Shown one piece after another: positions 53,164 to 61,951 of a stretch of 64,000 bases of DNA. The number at the start of each line of letters is the position of its first letter. The stretch's first letter is position 1. This DNA is from Foliamicus sp965115835 (GTDB taxonomy: Bacteria; Pseudomonadota; Gammaproteobacteria; Steroidobacterales; Foliamicaceae). The DNA lies in NCBI GenBank assembly GCA_965115835.1, contig OZ220471.1:806001-870000 (forward strand). The letters are read 5' to 3'. The position numbers and the translations under genes are program-made. Below the pieces are notes generated by a model that saw only the letters and a program-made list of their open reading frames with translations, did no database searches and had not been told where the DNA came from.

Positions 53164-54543
53164 TCAGGCAGCAGCCATCTTTTGCTGCGCCTCGGAATGC
53201 TCGGCAACGATCCCGGTGCTCTGTTCCTGCAGTATCTGCACAATCCTGCGGCTCCGTCCGCTCACCACCGTGTGCAGCAACACCATGGGAATGGCGACGC
53301 TCAGCCCCAGCACCGTGGTAACCAGCGCCTGCGAGATACCGCCAGCCATCAGTTTGGGGTCGCCGGTACCGTAGAGCGTAATGGCCTGGAAAGTCTTGAT
53401 CATGCCGGTCACGGTACCCAGCAGACCCATCAGCGGCGCCACGACGGAAATGATCTGGATGAACAGCAGGGCCCGGTTCAGTTTGGGCGTTTCCTTGAAA
53501 ATGGCCTCGCCCAGCTTGAGCTCCAGCGTCTCCGTATCCACATCCCTGTTTTCGTGATACACCGCCAGCACCCGTCCCAGGGCGTTGTCGCTCGAGGGCG
53601 TATCGCTGCGCAGCTGGGCGGTCACCTTGCGGCTGGCCAGCGCCAGCGTAATCAGGCGTTCCAGCGAGATCAGAAGCCCGATAATGCCCAGCGCGATGAT
53701 GAGGTAGCCCACCAAAGCGCCCTGCTGGACCCGCTCCATCAGGTTGGGACGCCCAACCAGCGAGCTCAGCACGGCGCCCTTTGTGGGGTCCAGGCCAAAC
53801 CGCACAATCCCTCCGGCAGCAGCGCCCAGAATATCGGCCGCGCTGCTGGTAAAGCGCCCCTGTTCGGGCTGGCGAGCGAGTTCGGTCACGTTGCCGGTCT
53901 CCTGGCGATAGGTGAGGTACTTGCCATCGGACACGATATTGAACAATCCCACCCGCGCCACTTCGGTCGGCTCCCGTTCGCCAGCGAGGGAAATCACGTC
54001 CGTGTTGAATTTCACGACTTTCGCGGATTCGGTCATCTCGCGCTGCAACTCCCACCAGAGGCGCTCCATTTCCTCGACCGATGGCAACTCGATGCCGGAT
54101 CCCAGTTTCTCCACCAGTGCGGTAAGGAATTCGGAGCGGTCCGGGTACTGCACATTGGTGAGCGAGTTCTCGAACTTGGACCGGGCATCGCCAGCCACCT
54201 GCTGGGTCACGCCGAAAAGCTCCTTCAGCGCACCCAGCCGCTCATCGCGGGTCTGCTTGAGGTCGGCGATCCGCCGCTCGTTCTCGCCATAGGCGTTCTC
54301 AAGACGCTGGCTGCGCCGTTCCTCGGATGTCTTCTCGGCCACCGCCTCATTCAGCAGGCGCTGCTGCTGCCCGCGAGCCTCGCGAAACGCCGCTTCGCGA
54401 GCACGCATTTCCTCGTTGTCCCGGACGGCGCCCTGCTTGACCAAATCCAGCAACTCATCCAGCGAGACAGCTTCCTGGGCCTGCGCGGCAAGGGAAAGAA
54501 CCAGCACGACCGCGGCCCCGGCAATCATTCTTCTCACGATCAT
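53164..54543 (-). CDS. ttpC: TtpC-like ExbB-family protein with periplasmic coiled coil
   Basis: A 459-residue protein. After a signal peptide (about 1-22) comes a long helical, coiled-coil region (about 25-130, rich in Glu/Arg). Then three helices with the ExbB core IQIISVVAPLMGLLGTVTGM and GGISQALVTTVLGLSVAIPM. This matches TtpC of the Vibrio TonB2 system, required for TonB2 function. It abuts the DUF3450 gene (stop TAG directly followed by ATG) and precedes exbB, exbD and tonB. Confidence 0.9.
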   Translation of the reverse strand: MIVRRMIAGAAVVLVLSLAAQAQEAVSLDELLDLVKQGAVRDNEEMRAREAAFREARGQQQRLLNEAVAEKTSEERRSQRLENAYGENERRIADLKQTRDERLGALKELFGVTQQVAGDARSKFENSLTNVQYPDRSEFLTALVEKLGSGIELPSVEEMERLWWELQREMTESAKVVKFNTDVISLAGEREPTEVARVGLFNIVSDGKYLTYRQETGNVTELARQPEQGRFTSSAADILGAAAGGIVRFGLDPTKGAVLSSLVGRPNLMERVQQGALVGYLIIALGIIGLLISLERLITLALASRKVTAQLRSDTPSSDNALGRVLAVYHENRDVDTETLELKLGEAIFKETPKLNRALLFIQIISVVAPLMGLLGTVTGMIKTFQAITLYGTGDPKLMAGGISQALVTTVLGLSVAIPMVLLHTVVSGRSRRIVQILQEQSTGIVAEHSEAQQKMAAA

Positions 54544-55308
54544 CTATCCAGCCTCCGGAGCGGAAACAGGGAGAAGAAGCAGGTCGGGAGCTACCTGTTT
54601 CCTGGCCACACGCAACCCGAAACGCACCTGGTTGCGGTAACTGCCCTCCATATCGACCCAGGCCTTCGCCTCGCGATCCCACCGGCGGGTCGCGCTGAGG
54701 TCGGCAGTCTGATATATGAGCGCCACACGGCCGATGCGCAGCACATCAACTTCCAGCGTGGCGTCCTCATGGACGACTGAACCCTTGTAGGCCTCGATGG
54801 TGCGGCCGTATTCGTCTTCGATCTGATAAGCCTCCAGCACCTTGCGGAACTTCTCGGCAACGCTGACATCCTCACTCTCCATCAGATCGTACAGCTTCGC
54901 CACCCTGGCGCGCCGGTCGTCGAGCAGGAAGGGAGCGTCCGCTTCCACGAACAGGTCCAGCGCCTCGATCATGCGCACCATCAGGGGCATCATCTGACGG
55001 CGTGAAGCCTCGATTTCGTCGATCGCCTCGTTCAGCTTGGCGATGTCGGCTTCCTGCCGGTCGATCTGCCGCTCCATGAGGGTATTGAATACCCTGAGGC
55101 CCTCCATCTCCTTGAGCACTCGCTTGTATTCAGTTTCCAGCGAGTTGGTTTCCTCGACGATATCGTTGATCCGGTTCTGGGACTGGCGGCCGGATTCGGC
55201 GCGCTCCGCCTGAACGGCCTCGATCTCCCCCAGAGTGGTTGCGCTTGCCAAGGCGGCTGCCGCAAGCAGCCCTCCGGCGCAAAGCAACCCCTTGCAGACT
55301 GGCTTCAT
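54544..55308 (-). CDS. DUF3450 periplasmic protein
   Basis: A 254-residue exported protein, signal peptide about residues 1-23 (ending ALASAT), then a coiled coil (about 30-115) and a C-terminal beta-rich part ending near YRNQVRFGLRVARKQVAPDL. DUF3450 proteins are the usual first gene of TtpC-type TonB operons; the molecular role is unknown. The stop codon touches the ttpC start. Confidence 0.85.
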   Translation of the reverse strand: MKPVCKGLLCAGGLLAAAALASATTLGEIEAVQAERAESGRQSQNRINDIVEETNSLETEYKRVLKEMEGLRVFNTLMERQIDRQEADIAKLNEAIDEIEASRRQMMPLMVRMIEALDLFVEADAPFLLDDRRARVAKLYDLMESEDVSVAEKFRKVLEAYQIEDEYGRTIEAYKGSVVHEDATLEVDVLRIGRVALIYQTADLSATRRWDREAKAWVDMEGSYRNQVRFGLRVARKQVAPDLLLLPVSAPEAG

Positions 55309-55521
55309 CCAATGCTTCCCCTGTTACGACGACGCTACGTCAGGATCATGGCCACCAAGCAGCCCCCAAGAGACCGGCCTGATGCAAGGCCACGGATAAT
55401 AGCACGGCTTGGCGTCTGGCCGTACATGGCGCCGCAGGCGTCGGCTGCTCGCGCACAGCACGACAGACGGTATCTTTATCTGGCGCATCTTGCTGGCAAA
55501 AAAGAGACAGGGAGTGTGTTC

Positions 55522-55692
55522 ATGATCGCCCGGTTCATCCACAAATCAGACTGGTTTCCCGCCTTATCCGCGGACGACGACGCCATTACGCCCGATTCGC
55601 TCTTCGAGGGCTTGATGATCCAGCAGTCAGTGCTGAAACAGGACCAACAGCTTGCGGAGTGGACGCCTGCCCCCGCCAAACTCGCCGAATAA
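55522..55692 (+). CDS. Possible small protein, 56 residues
   Basis: An ORF starting MIARFIHKSDWFPALSADDD with GGGAG seven to eight bases upstream of the ATG. A longer frame from 55312 is open but lacks support. No family recognised. It lies just outside the TonB operon, reading away from it, at the left of the accessory region. Could be spurious. Confidence 0.3.
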   Translation: MIARFIHKSDWFPALSADDDAITPDSLFEGLMIQQSVLKQDQQLAEWTPAPAKLAE

Positions 55693-55966
55693 CAAGGCTC
55701 GGGTTGCCCGATTCGCCGGGGCGCTGGCCGACCGGCAGGTACGCTTCGCGCCGCTCCCCGGGGCGATCCTCGCACGCCGAAGCCGGATGATGGTCCACCA
55801 TGCCGATAAACCGAGGGCGCCTCAGTGAGTAACCCGAGTAACCAAACCCGCACCCAAGCTTGGCATTTGAAGGCTTGAACAGGGATACTTTTTTTGTCAT
55901 ATTCCGCAGCATTCCGCAGTTGCTCCATTCCGAGCCTCAACCCATCCGAACAACAGGAGGACAGTC

Positions 55967-56239
55967 ATGACAGATGTAACCGATACTGAACCGGGCGTCG
56001 TGGCGGGCGGCAATTTGATTGAGGACCTGACCACAGCCGAGGAAATCCTCGATTTCGCGAACCGGTTCTGCGGAGAACAGGGAGCAGGTGCGGAAATGGA
56101 AATTATTGTCACCCAGCCGAAAGGAGGGAGCATCAAGGTCCGTTTCGAGTGCGGCTCGGGAAAAGCGGGCCGGAACAACGACAATGATGCCGGAGACGAC
56201 AATGAAGAAAGGGAGGAGACCGCCGGTAGCGAGGAATAG
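55967..56239 (+). CDS. Small acidic protein of unknown function
   Basis: A 90-residue protein with a very acidic, Asp/Asn/Glu-rich tail after residue 62 (GRNNDNDAGDDNEEREETAG). The front part has a short helical segment (DLTTAEEILDFANRFCGE) and a beta-like VRFECGSG. The Shine-Dalgarno AGGAGG at 55955-55960, six bases before the ATG, is near perfect. No family recognised. Orphan in the accessory region; a DNA-mimic or chaperone-like role is possible but unsupported. Confidence 0.6.
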   Translation: MTDVTDTEPGVVAGGNLIEDLTTAEEILDFANRFCGEQGAGAEMEIIVTQPKGGSIKVRFECGSGKAGRNNDNDAGDDNEEREETAGSEE

Positions 56240-56336
56240 GCCTCGCGCATGAAGATGGAGTTGATGCGCGCCGAGAGCTTTCGGTTTGCCTGGGCTGTCC
56301 TCTTGAGTTCAGGCCTTTTTGATTGCAGGTTGTTTA

Positions 56337-56370
56337 TATAAAAAGCAACGCCCCCGAAAAAAGGCGCTAC
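56337..56370 (-). terminator. Possible terminator at the 3' end of the DprA-like gene
   Basis: On the minus strand GTAGCGCC and GGCGTTGC form a stem with G-T pairs around a T/C/G loop, followed by TTTTTA. The stem begins at the stop codon of the DprA-like gene. Confidence 0.5.
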
Positions 56371-57527
56371 ATTTCGGGCGCCGCCAGATTGATCCAGTCC
56401 ATCTGATCGGGTTTGTTCCCGGCGGCAGGCTCATCAGCGGCGGTTCTTTCCGGTTGCGCCTCCGCCAATTGACCGATCTGGCCCGGAAGTTCGGAATTCT
56501 CGATTTCGGATTCTGTTGTTGCCGGTGAAGGCGCTTCCGTTGCACGCAAGGAAAAGTCGGAACGCCCGTCTTCGGCAGCGCCCGCAGACGATCCCTTCAG
56601 CAAGCAGGCGAGCGAAACGAGATGATCGCGGGAAATCCAACGCGCCCCCTTGGCGACCAGTTCGGAATTGCCGGATTGTGCGCTGGTCGAGTGTTTGACC
56701 CACAGGGGAACCCGGGGAGACCATTCGAACTTCTCGAGGTGGTCGACGGCCCCATGCCACGTTCCTCCCTTGTTCGGGGTGCTGCATACCACTACTGCCG
56801 TATCGGCAAGACCATAGATGTATCGGTTCCGGGACATCGCATTGCCGACATTGAACCCTGCCTCGGGATTGAAAGGAGTGATCAACGCCAGATCGCCCGC
56901 AAGGAGATACTCCCGATATCTGGAGGATGTCGCCGCGCGCAACAAGCCATGGGCCATGACCCCGATTGCCGTTCCCTCGTTCTTGAGAGCGCCCAGCATT
57001 GCGCTCTCGTCAATACCGCGCGCACCGCCTGAAACGACCGAATGTCCCTCCTTCGCAGCGAGATCGCCGAGATGATCGGCGAAGGCCATGTCCTCTTGCG
57101 AGGCATTTCGAGAACCAACGACGGCAATCCCACCGCGACCGAGAAGCGCCTTGTTGCCGCAGCCGAACAGAACCGGCGGGGATTCGAATCGCAGACGCTG
57201 TTTCAATCGTTTCGGATACTCCGGATCCGACCGGGTAATGCCCCAGAGGGCGGCTCGCTGCCATCTTTCCAAAGCGAGGCCAAGCGCCACTCCGCGACCC
57301 AGGAGGTTCTCCAACCGGAGCAGCGTTATTGATCGATCCGCCCAACCAGAACACAAGGTACTCACATCGCCCTTCAACAAGGCTGATGGTTCAAGCCCAT
57401 GATCCTTCAGCCAGAGCGAAAAGCGCGCCCACTCTTTCGTGGAAAGCGGCCTTGTGTCGGGCCTGTCGGATTTTCCAAACGAAATCGTCAGAAGCATCAG
57501 CGCCTGGGCCTGGGAACTCAACTTCAT
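56367..57527 (-). CDS. DprA/Smf-family protein (ShosA-like)
   Basis: A 386-residue protein with the DprA Rossmann fold: GIAVVGSRNASQEDMAFADH near residue 133, HSVVSGGARGIDESAMLGAL near 161, and NRYIYGLADTAVVVCSTPNKG near 233. A disordered Glu/Pro-rich tail follows residue 320. The start ATG comes one base after the stop of an upstream phosphoribosyltransferase gene fragment (TGA-T-ATG), so the two were translationally coupled. DprA plus phosphoribosyltransferase is the composition of the ShosTA anti-phage toxin-antitoxin, where the DprA-like partner is the antitoxin. Sequence relation to ShosA itself is not verified. Confidence 0.75.
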   Translation of the reverse strand: MKLSSQAQALMLLTISFGKSDRPDTRPLSTKEWARFSLWLKDHGLEPSALLKGDVSTLCSGWADRSITLLRLENLLGRGVALGLALERWQRAALWGITRSDPEYPKRLKQRLRFESPPVLFGCGNKALLGRGGIAVVGSRNASQEDMAFADHLGDLAAKEGHSVVSGGARGIDESAMLGALKNEGTAIGVMAHGLLRAATSSRYREYLLAGDLALITPFNPEAGFNVGNAMSRNRYIYGLADTAVVVCSTPNKGGTWHGAVDHLEKFEWSPRVPLWVKHSTSAQSGNSELVAKGARWISRDHLVSLACLLKGSSAGAAEDGRSDFSLRATEAPSPATTESEIENSELPGQIGQLAEAQPERTAADEPAAGNKPDQMDWINLAAPEM

Positions 57528-57528
57528 A

Positions 57529-57819
57529 TCACGCCCCCACGCCCGAGGTTGTCAGGGCCAACGGGTAAACAGGCCCACTGCCAGCTTGCCGAAGCAGTGC
57601 GGCTATAACGGTCAGTGTCCATCGGGAATCCACGACATCATCTACCAGAAGAACCGGCCCTTCCGGGCAGGGGCCGTCAATTGCGAATACGCCGTCCAGA
57701 TTCCTGCACTGATGGAAGCTGTTCTGCTGCACTTTCTGGGCAGCAATTCCCGCCAAATTTGACATGTGAGTGATTTCAGGGGTTTTGGGCGGTTCGAGAA
57801 GAAGTTCTTCGCAAACTTT
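57529..57819 (-). pseudogene. C-terminal fragment of a phosphoribosyltransferase-domain protein (ShosT-like or RecQ-type tail)
   Basis: About 97 residues remain. The PRPP-binding motif is clear in GPVLLVDDVVDSRWTLTV, preceded by AQKVQQNSFHQCRNLDGVF and followed by LLRQAGSGPVYPLALTT. The N-terminal part is missing; an in-frame TGA at 57820-57822 marks the junction with the IS element. Its stop is one base before the DprA-like start. Such tails occur in ShosT toxins and in some RecQ-family helicases; the missing part would decide. Confidence 0.7.
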
Positions 57820-59156
57820 TCATCCGAAAACCGTATGATTCGAGCGATTGTTGGAGTACAGGGGATGAACCATGTCCAAGATCCAGTTTCGCAAGACGCT
57901 CAGTGCCCCGGGATTGCTCCGGGTGGTGCGCGGTTGTTTCGATCGCATTGAGGATCCGGTTGCGAGCCGTGGCCTGCCCCTGACGGACTGTCTGATGTCG
58001 GCGCTGGCGATGTTTGGGCTGAAGTATTCGTCGCTGTTGAGTTTTGAGCAGGACGCACGGGGCGAGGAGCGCACCCGGTCGAACTTGAGAAGCCTCTATG
58101 GGGTGGAGCGCGCGCCGTCGGATACAACCATGCGCGAGCGACTGGATGAAGTGGATCCGCGCTCGCTGCGGCGGGCCTTCAAGCGCGTGTTTGCGGCGTT
58201 ACAGCGTGGCGGGGGGCTGCGGGACTTCACCTGGCTAGACGATCATTATCTGTTGTCGGTGGACGGCACGGGCTACTTCTCCTCGCAGAAGGTGCATTGC
58301 GCTCATTGTTGCGAGCGGCGTCACCGGGACGGTCGTGTGACCTACTATCACCAGATGCTGGGTGCGGTGCTGGTGCATCCGGAGCATCGCGAGGTGTTTC
58401 CGCTGGCGCCGGAGCCGATCCTGCGCGCGGACGGTTCGCGCAAGAACGACTGCGAGCGCAACGCGGCCAAGCGTCTGCTGCGGGATGTGCGGCGCGAGCA
58501 TCCGCATCTGAAGCTGTTGGTGGTGGAGGATGCGTTGGCCTCGAACGGTCCGCACATCCGGCTGTTGCAGGAATTGGACCTGCGCTTTGTGCTGGGGGTG
58601 AAGCCGGGCGACCATGCGGAGTTGTTTCACTGGGTGGCTTCGGTGATGGCGACGCGGGTTGTCGAGACCCAAGGCGAGGACGGTGTGCGGCGGCGGTATC
58701 GCTTTCTCAACGGTGTGCCGCTCAACGACGCGAATTTCGACCTGGAGGTGAACTTTCTGGAGTGTTGGGAAACCACCCCCAAGGGTCGGGAGCGGCACTT
58801 TAGTTGGGTTACGGACATCAAGATCACGGAATCGAATGTGGAAGCGCTGATGCGTGCCGGTCGGGCGCGTTGGCGCATTGAGAACGAGACCTTCAACACC
58901 CTGAAGAACCAAGGCTACGGCTTTGAGCATAACTTTGGCCACGGCAAGCGGCATCTGGCGACGGTATTTTCCGGTTTGACGATGCTGGCTTTTTTGATCG
59001 ACCAGATTCAGCAGCGCTGCTGTGCGCTGTTTGGGGCGGCACGGGAGCGGGAGGGTCGTCCGAAATACTTCTGGGAACGAAAGATAACTCACTTTATCCG
59101 ATATTTGGTCCCGCCTGTGACAGCGTACTCCGGGATACGCCCATAAGAGTATAAGA
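57820..59156 (+). mobile_element. Insertion sequence carrying one DDE transposase gene
   Basis: One transposase ORF (57872-59146) with about 50 bases on its left and ten on its right. Possible imperfect terminal repeats share GGAGTAC and a GGGCG/GAGCG word, but I cannot fix the exact ends or a target duplication. The left end cuts the phosphoribosyltransferase gene; its missing N-terminus is not found on the right side, so later rearrangement followed. Confidence 0.6.
57872..59146 (+). CDS. DDE transposase, IS4-like superfamily
   Basis: A 424-residue transposase. The first Asp is in LLSVDGTGYFSSQKVHC (near 125-140), the second in LKLLVVEDALASNGPHI, and the Glu region in RARWRIENETFNTLKNQGYG near 330-348. 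Between them lies DLRFVLGVKPGDHAELF. The YREK-like W-R-I-E-N segment supports the IS4-type superfamily; I cannot name the exact family. Intact and full length. Confidence 0.85.
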   Translation: MSKIQFRKTLSAPGLLRVVRGCFDRIEDPVASRGLPLTDCLMSALAMFGLKYSSLLSFEQDARGEERTRSNLRSLYGVERAPSDTTMRERLDEVDPRSLRRAFKRVFAALQRGGGLRDFTWLDDHYLLSVDGTGYFSSQKVHCAHCCERRHRDGRVTYYHQMLGAVLVHPEHREVFPLAPEPILRADGSRKNDCERNAAKRLLRDVRREHPHLKLLVVEDALASNGPHIRLLQELDLRFVLGVKPGDHAELFHWVASVMATRVVETQGEDGVRRRYRFLNGVPLNDANFDLEVNFLECWETTPKGRERHFSWVTDIKITESNVEALMRAGRARWRIENETFNTLKNQGYGFEHNFGHGKRHLATVFSGLTMLAFLIDQIQQRCCALFGAAREREGRPKYFWERKITHFIRYLVPPVTAYSGIRP

Positions 59157-59330
59157 CATTGTAAATAATCTATATTCCTGATCTCCAAGGGCCGTTCTAC
59201 CCCTTGCTTTCCCGTCACAGATACGCTTCAATACATCCCGGTTTCAAGCTAGTCGCTTTCGGTTTGCTTACTGGTTCGAGCCCTCTTTGGAGCCAACCCG
59301 AAAAGTGCCCTGCCATCAAGGAGCAACGCC
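59147..59330. other. Junction between IS element and integrase genes, with a possible att remnant
   Basis: 184 bases without a gene, partly AT-rich. Around 59268-59295 the sequence CTGGTTCGAG ... GGAGCCA resembles the T-arm and 3' end of a tRNA gene (compare tRNA-Asn at 23101-23126) but the T stem is not intact. Directly before an integrase, it could be a degenerate attachment site. Confidence 0.35.
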
Positions 59331-60503
59331 ATGCCCGAAAATCCGTGCCGAACGCTCACCAAGCGTATCGTGGACCGTCTCACAGTCAACGGCAAGGACG
59401 CGGTGTTCTGGGATTCGGACTTGCCGGGGTTTGGCGTTCGCGTCTATCCGACCGGGCGCAAGGTCTATGTAGTGCAGACGCGGGCCAACGGCAAGTCCCG
59501 ACGCTTCACGGTCGGGCGCCACGGCGATATTGCGCCCGATCAGGCCCGCAAGAACGCTGCGAAGATCATCGCGCGCCTGAAGACGGGTCTGCCTGCGGTC
59601 GAGCAAGCGCCTGAACCGGAGCCGACGGTAGCCGATCTTGCCGGGCGCTACCTGCGCGAGCATATCGATATGCACTGCAAGCCCCTGACCGCGAGGTACT
59701 GTCGTCTCATACTGCGCAAGCATATCGTGCCGCATCTCGGGAACCTCCTCGTGTCGGAGGTCGAGCGCAGACACATCCTCACGTTTCAATACGGGTTGAA
59801 AGACATTCCCGCGATGGCCAACCGTGCGATCGACATCCTGATGAAGATGTTCAACCTGGCCGAGCTATGGGAGATACGCCCGCCGGGCCGGAACCCGTGC
59901 AAGTTCGTGCGTCGCTACAAGGAACAACCACGCAAGGAGCGATTCCTGACATCCGGCGAACTTGCGCGGCTTGGCCAAGTCCTCGATATAGCGCCTGTCG
60001 AGGGTCTTGCCGACCGACAATCTGCGGCGGCGATTCGGCTCCTGATTCTGACGGGCTGCCGACGCAACGAGATCATGGGATTGGCGTGGGACGATCTTGA
60101 TTTCGAGGCGGGTGAGATACGACTGAAGGACAGCAAGACTGGCGCGCGCATCGTTCCACTGTCGCCGGCAGCGGTAGGGGTACTGGCCGACCTGCCCCGC
60201 GTTGCCGGTAATCCGTGGGTGTTTCCGGGCAGGAAAAAGGGTATGCATCAAGTCAACATCAACTGTTCCTGGAGGCGCATCCGCCACCGCTCGGGTCTTG
60301 ATGACGTCCGCCTTCATGATTTGCGTCACACGTTTGCTTCGCGTGCGCTCGCCCTTGGCGAGAGCCTGCCGATGATCGGTGAACTGCTGGGTCACCGCAA
60401 GGTCAGCACGACGGCACGCTACGCGCATCTGGCCCGGGAATCGATCCGGGCCTCGACGGCGAAGGTTGCCGACAGCATCGGCGCGGACATCCTCACGGAA
60501 TAG
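59331..60503 (+). CDS. Tyrosine recombinase / integrase 1
   Basis: A 390-residue phage-type integrase. The N-terminal DUF4102-like domain includes VFWDSDLPGFGVRVYPTGRK. A SAM-like core-binding region lies near 100-200, and the catalytic domain has Arg244-Arg245 (TGCRRNE), His329-x-x-Arg332 (HDLRH), His355 (GHRKV) and Tyr364 (ARYAHL). All catalytic residues are present. The second, related integrase follows after four bases. Confidence 0.93.
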   Translation: MPENPCRTLTKRIVDRLTVNGKDAVFWDSDLPGFGVRVYPTGRKVYVVQTRANGKSRRFTVGRHGDIAPDQARKNAAKIIARLKTGLPAVEQAPEPEPTVADLAGRYLREHIDMHCKPLTARYCRLILRKHIVPHLGNLLVSEVERRHILTFQYGLKDIPAMANRAIDILMKMFNLAELWEIRPPGRNPCKFVRRYKEQPRKERFLTSGELARLGQVLDIAPVEGLADRQSAAAIRLLILTGCRRNEIMGLAWDDLDFEAGEIRLKDSKTGARIVPLSPAAVGVLADLPRVAGNPWVFPGRKKGMHQVNINCSWRRIRHRSGLDDVRLHDLRHTFASRALALGESLPMIGELLGHRKVSTTARYAHLARESIRASTAKVADSIGADILTE

Positions 60504-60507
60504 CGCG

Positions 60508-61713
60508 ATGGCAAAGCTCGACCGGCAAACGATTTCCAGGCGGACTGTCGAGGCCCTGCCGGTCGGCGAACGCGAGGCGGTTTTCTGGGATACGGAACTG
60601 TCCGGGTTCGGTGTGCGTGTCTACCCGAGCGGCTCGAAGGTCTACTTGGTGCAGACCCGCGCGGGCGGCAAGTCCCGGCGGGTGACTGTGGGCCGGCACG
60701 GTCTGATCTCGGCGGAACAGGCGCGGCGGGCGGCGGCACGGATTATCGCGGACATCAAGGCTGGCAACGAACCCGATGTTGGCAACGGCAAGCGCCCGCG
60801 CGATGACGGTCCCACCGTGGCCAAGATGGCGGCACGCTACATGAAGGAGCATGTCGCGGTGCGTTGCAAGCCCTCTACAGCGAAGCTTTTCCAGTACACC
60901 CTGGACCGCTATTTATTGCCAACTCTTGGCAATATGCGTCTGGGGGAGATCGGCCGCGAGCGGGTGGCCACTCTGCAATACAGTCTCCACGACACACCCG
61001 CCACGGCGAATAAGGCAGTAGCCATGCTGTCTCGCCTCTACAACATGGCGGAGTTGTGGGGCTTTACTCCAGAGGGCGGTAATCCCTGCCGCTTCATACG
61101 CAAATACAAGGAACGCCCTCGCGAGCGCTTCCTCTCCGACGAGGAGTTCCGCCGTCTCGGCCGTGTGCTGGGCGAGATGGAGTCCGAGGGCAAGGCGCCT
61201 CCGGGCGCGGTAGCGGCGTTGCGTCTTCTGATGCTGACGGGGTGCCGGAAAAGCGAAATCCTGACATTGCGCTGGGAGGATGTGGACCTTGGGGCGAGCG
61301 AACTTCGATTGCGCGACGCGAAGACCGGCGCCCGGTCCGTTGCCTTGTCGCCATCGGCGCGGCGGGTGCTGGAAGGCATCCCGCGCTTGTCCGGCAATCC
61401 CTGGGTCATTGCCGGACCGAATCCGGGCCGACAATACAGCAACCTCAACAACATCTGGCTGCTTGTCCGCGCCCGCGCCGGTCTGGACGATGTGCGCATC
61501 CACGACCTCAGGCACAGCTTTGCGTCCCGCGCGCTGGCTTTGGGAGAGAGCCTGCCGATGATCGGCAAGCTGCTCGACCACAAGCGAGTGCAGACCACGG
61601 CGCGCTATGCGCATCTGGCGCGCGACTCGGTGAAGGCGTCTGCCGCCCGTGTCGCTGAAAGCCTGCGAGCGGACCTTGCGGGCGAGACCGCCTCCTCTCC
61701 TCCAGCCCCGTAA
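60508..61713 (+). CDS. Tyrosine recombinase / integrase 2
   Basis: A 401-residue paralogue of integrase 1 with the same domains: VFWDTELSGFGVRVYPSGSK, TGCRKSEILTLRWEDVDL, HDLRHSFASRALALGESLPM and TTARYAHLARDSVKAS. The GLDDVR-HDLRH and ALGESLPMIG blocks are shared almost word for word with integrase 1. The ATG is four bases after the upstream stop (TAGCGCGATG), so the pair is a coupled operon. A tandem pair suggests both are needed for one island. Confidence 0.93.
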   Translation: MAKLDRQTISRRTVEALPVGEREAVFWDTELSGFGVRVYPSGSKVYLVQTRAGGKSRRVTVGRHGLISAEQARRAAARIIADIKAGNEPDVGNGKRPRDDGPTVAKMAARYMKEHVAVRCKPSTAKLFQYTLDRYLLPTLGNMRLGEIGRERVATLQYSLHDTPATANKAVAMLSRLYNMAELWGFTPEGGNPCRFIRKYKERPRERFLSDEEFRRLGRVLGEMESEGKAPPGAVAALRLLMLTGCRKSEILTLRWEDVDLGASELRLRDAKTGARSVALSPSARRVLEGIPRLSGNPWVIAGPNPGRQYSNLNNIWLLVRARAGLDDVRIHDLRHSFASRALALGESLPMIGKLLDHKRVQTTARYAHLARDSVKASAARVAESLRADLAGETASSPPAP

Positions 61714-61951
61714 GCCTTCGCACAGAACGGGTTCAGCCAGCGGGCTGCCACCGCTGTTCCTCCTTATGATCGGCCTGCCCGCCTGCCCCAGAGATTGCCG
61801 GCACCCTGCAACCGCGATGCGCGGGCGCCCCCGAGAGCCGGAGAAAGGCCCGGATGGGGTGGGTTCCGGGGGCCGTGCGCGTGTTCGCACCGCTTGCGCC
61901 CGGGACGGACCCCCGAGTTCCATCCCCAACCTGTTCAGGAGACCATCCGCC

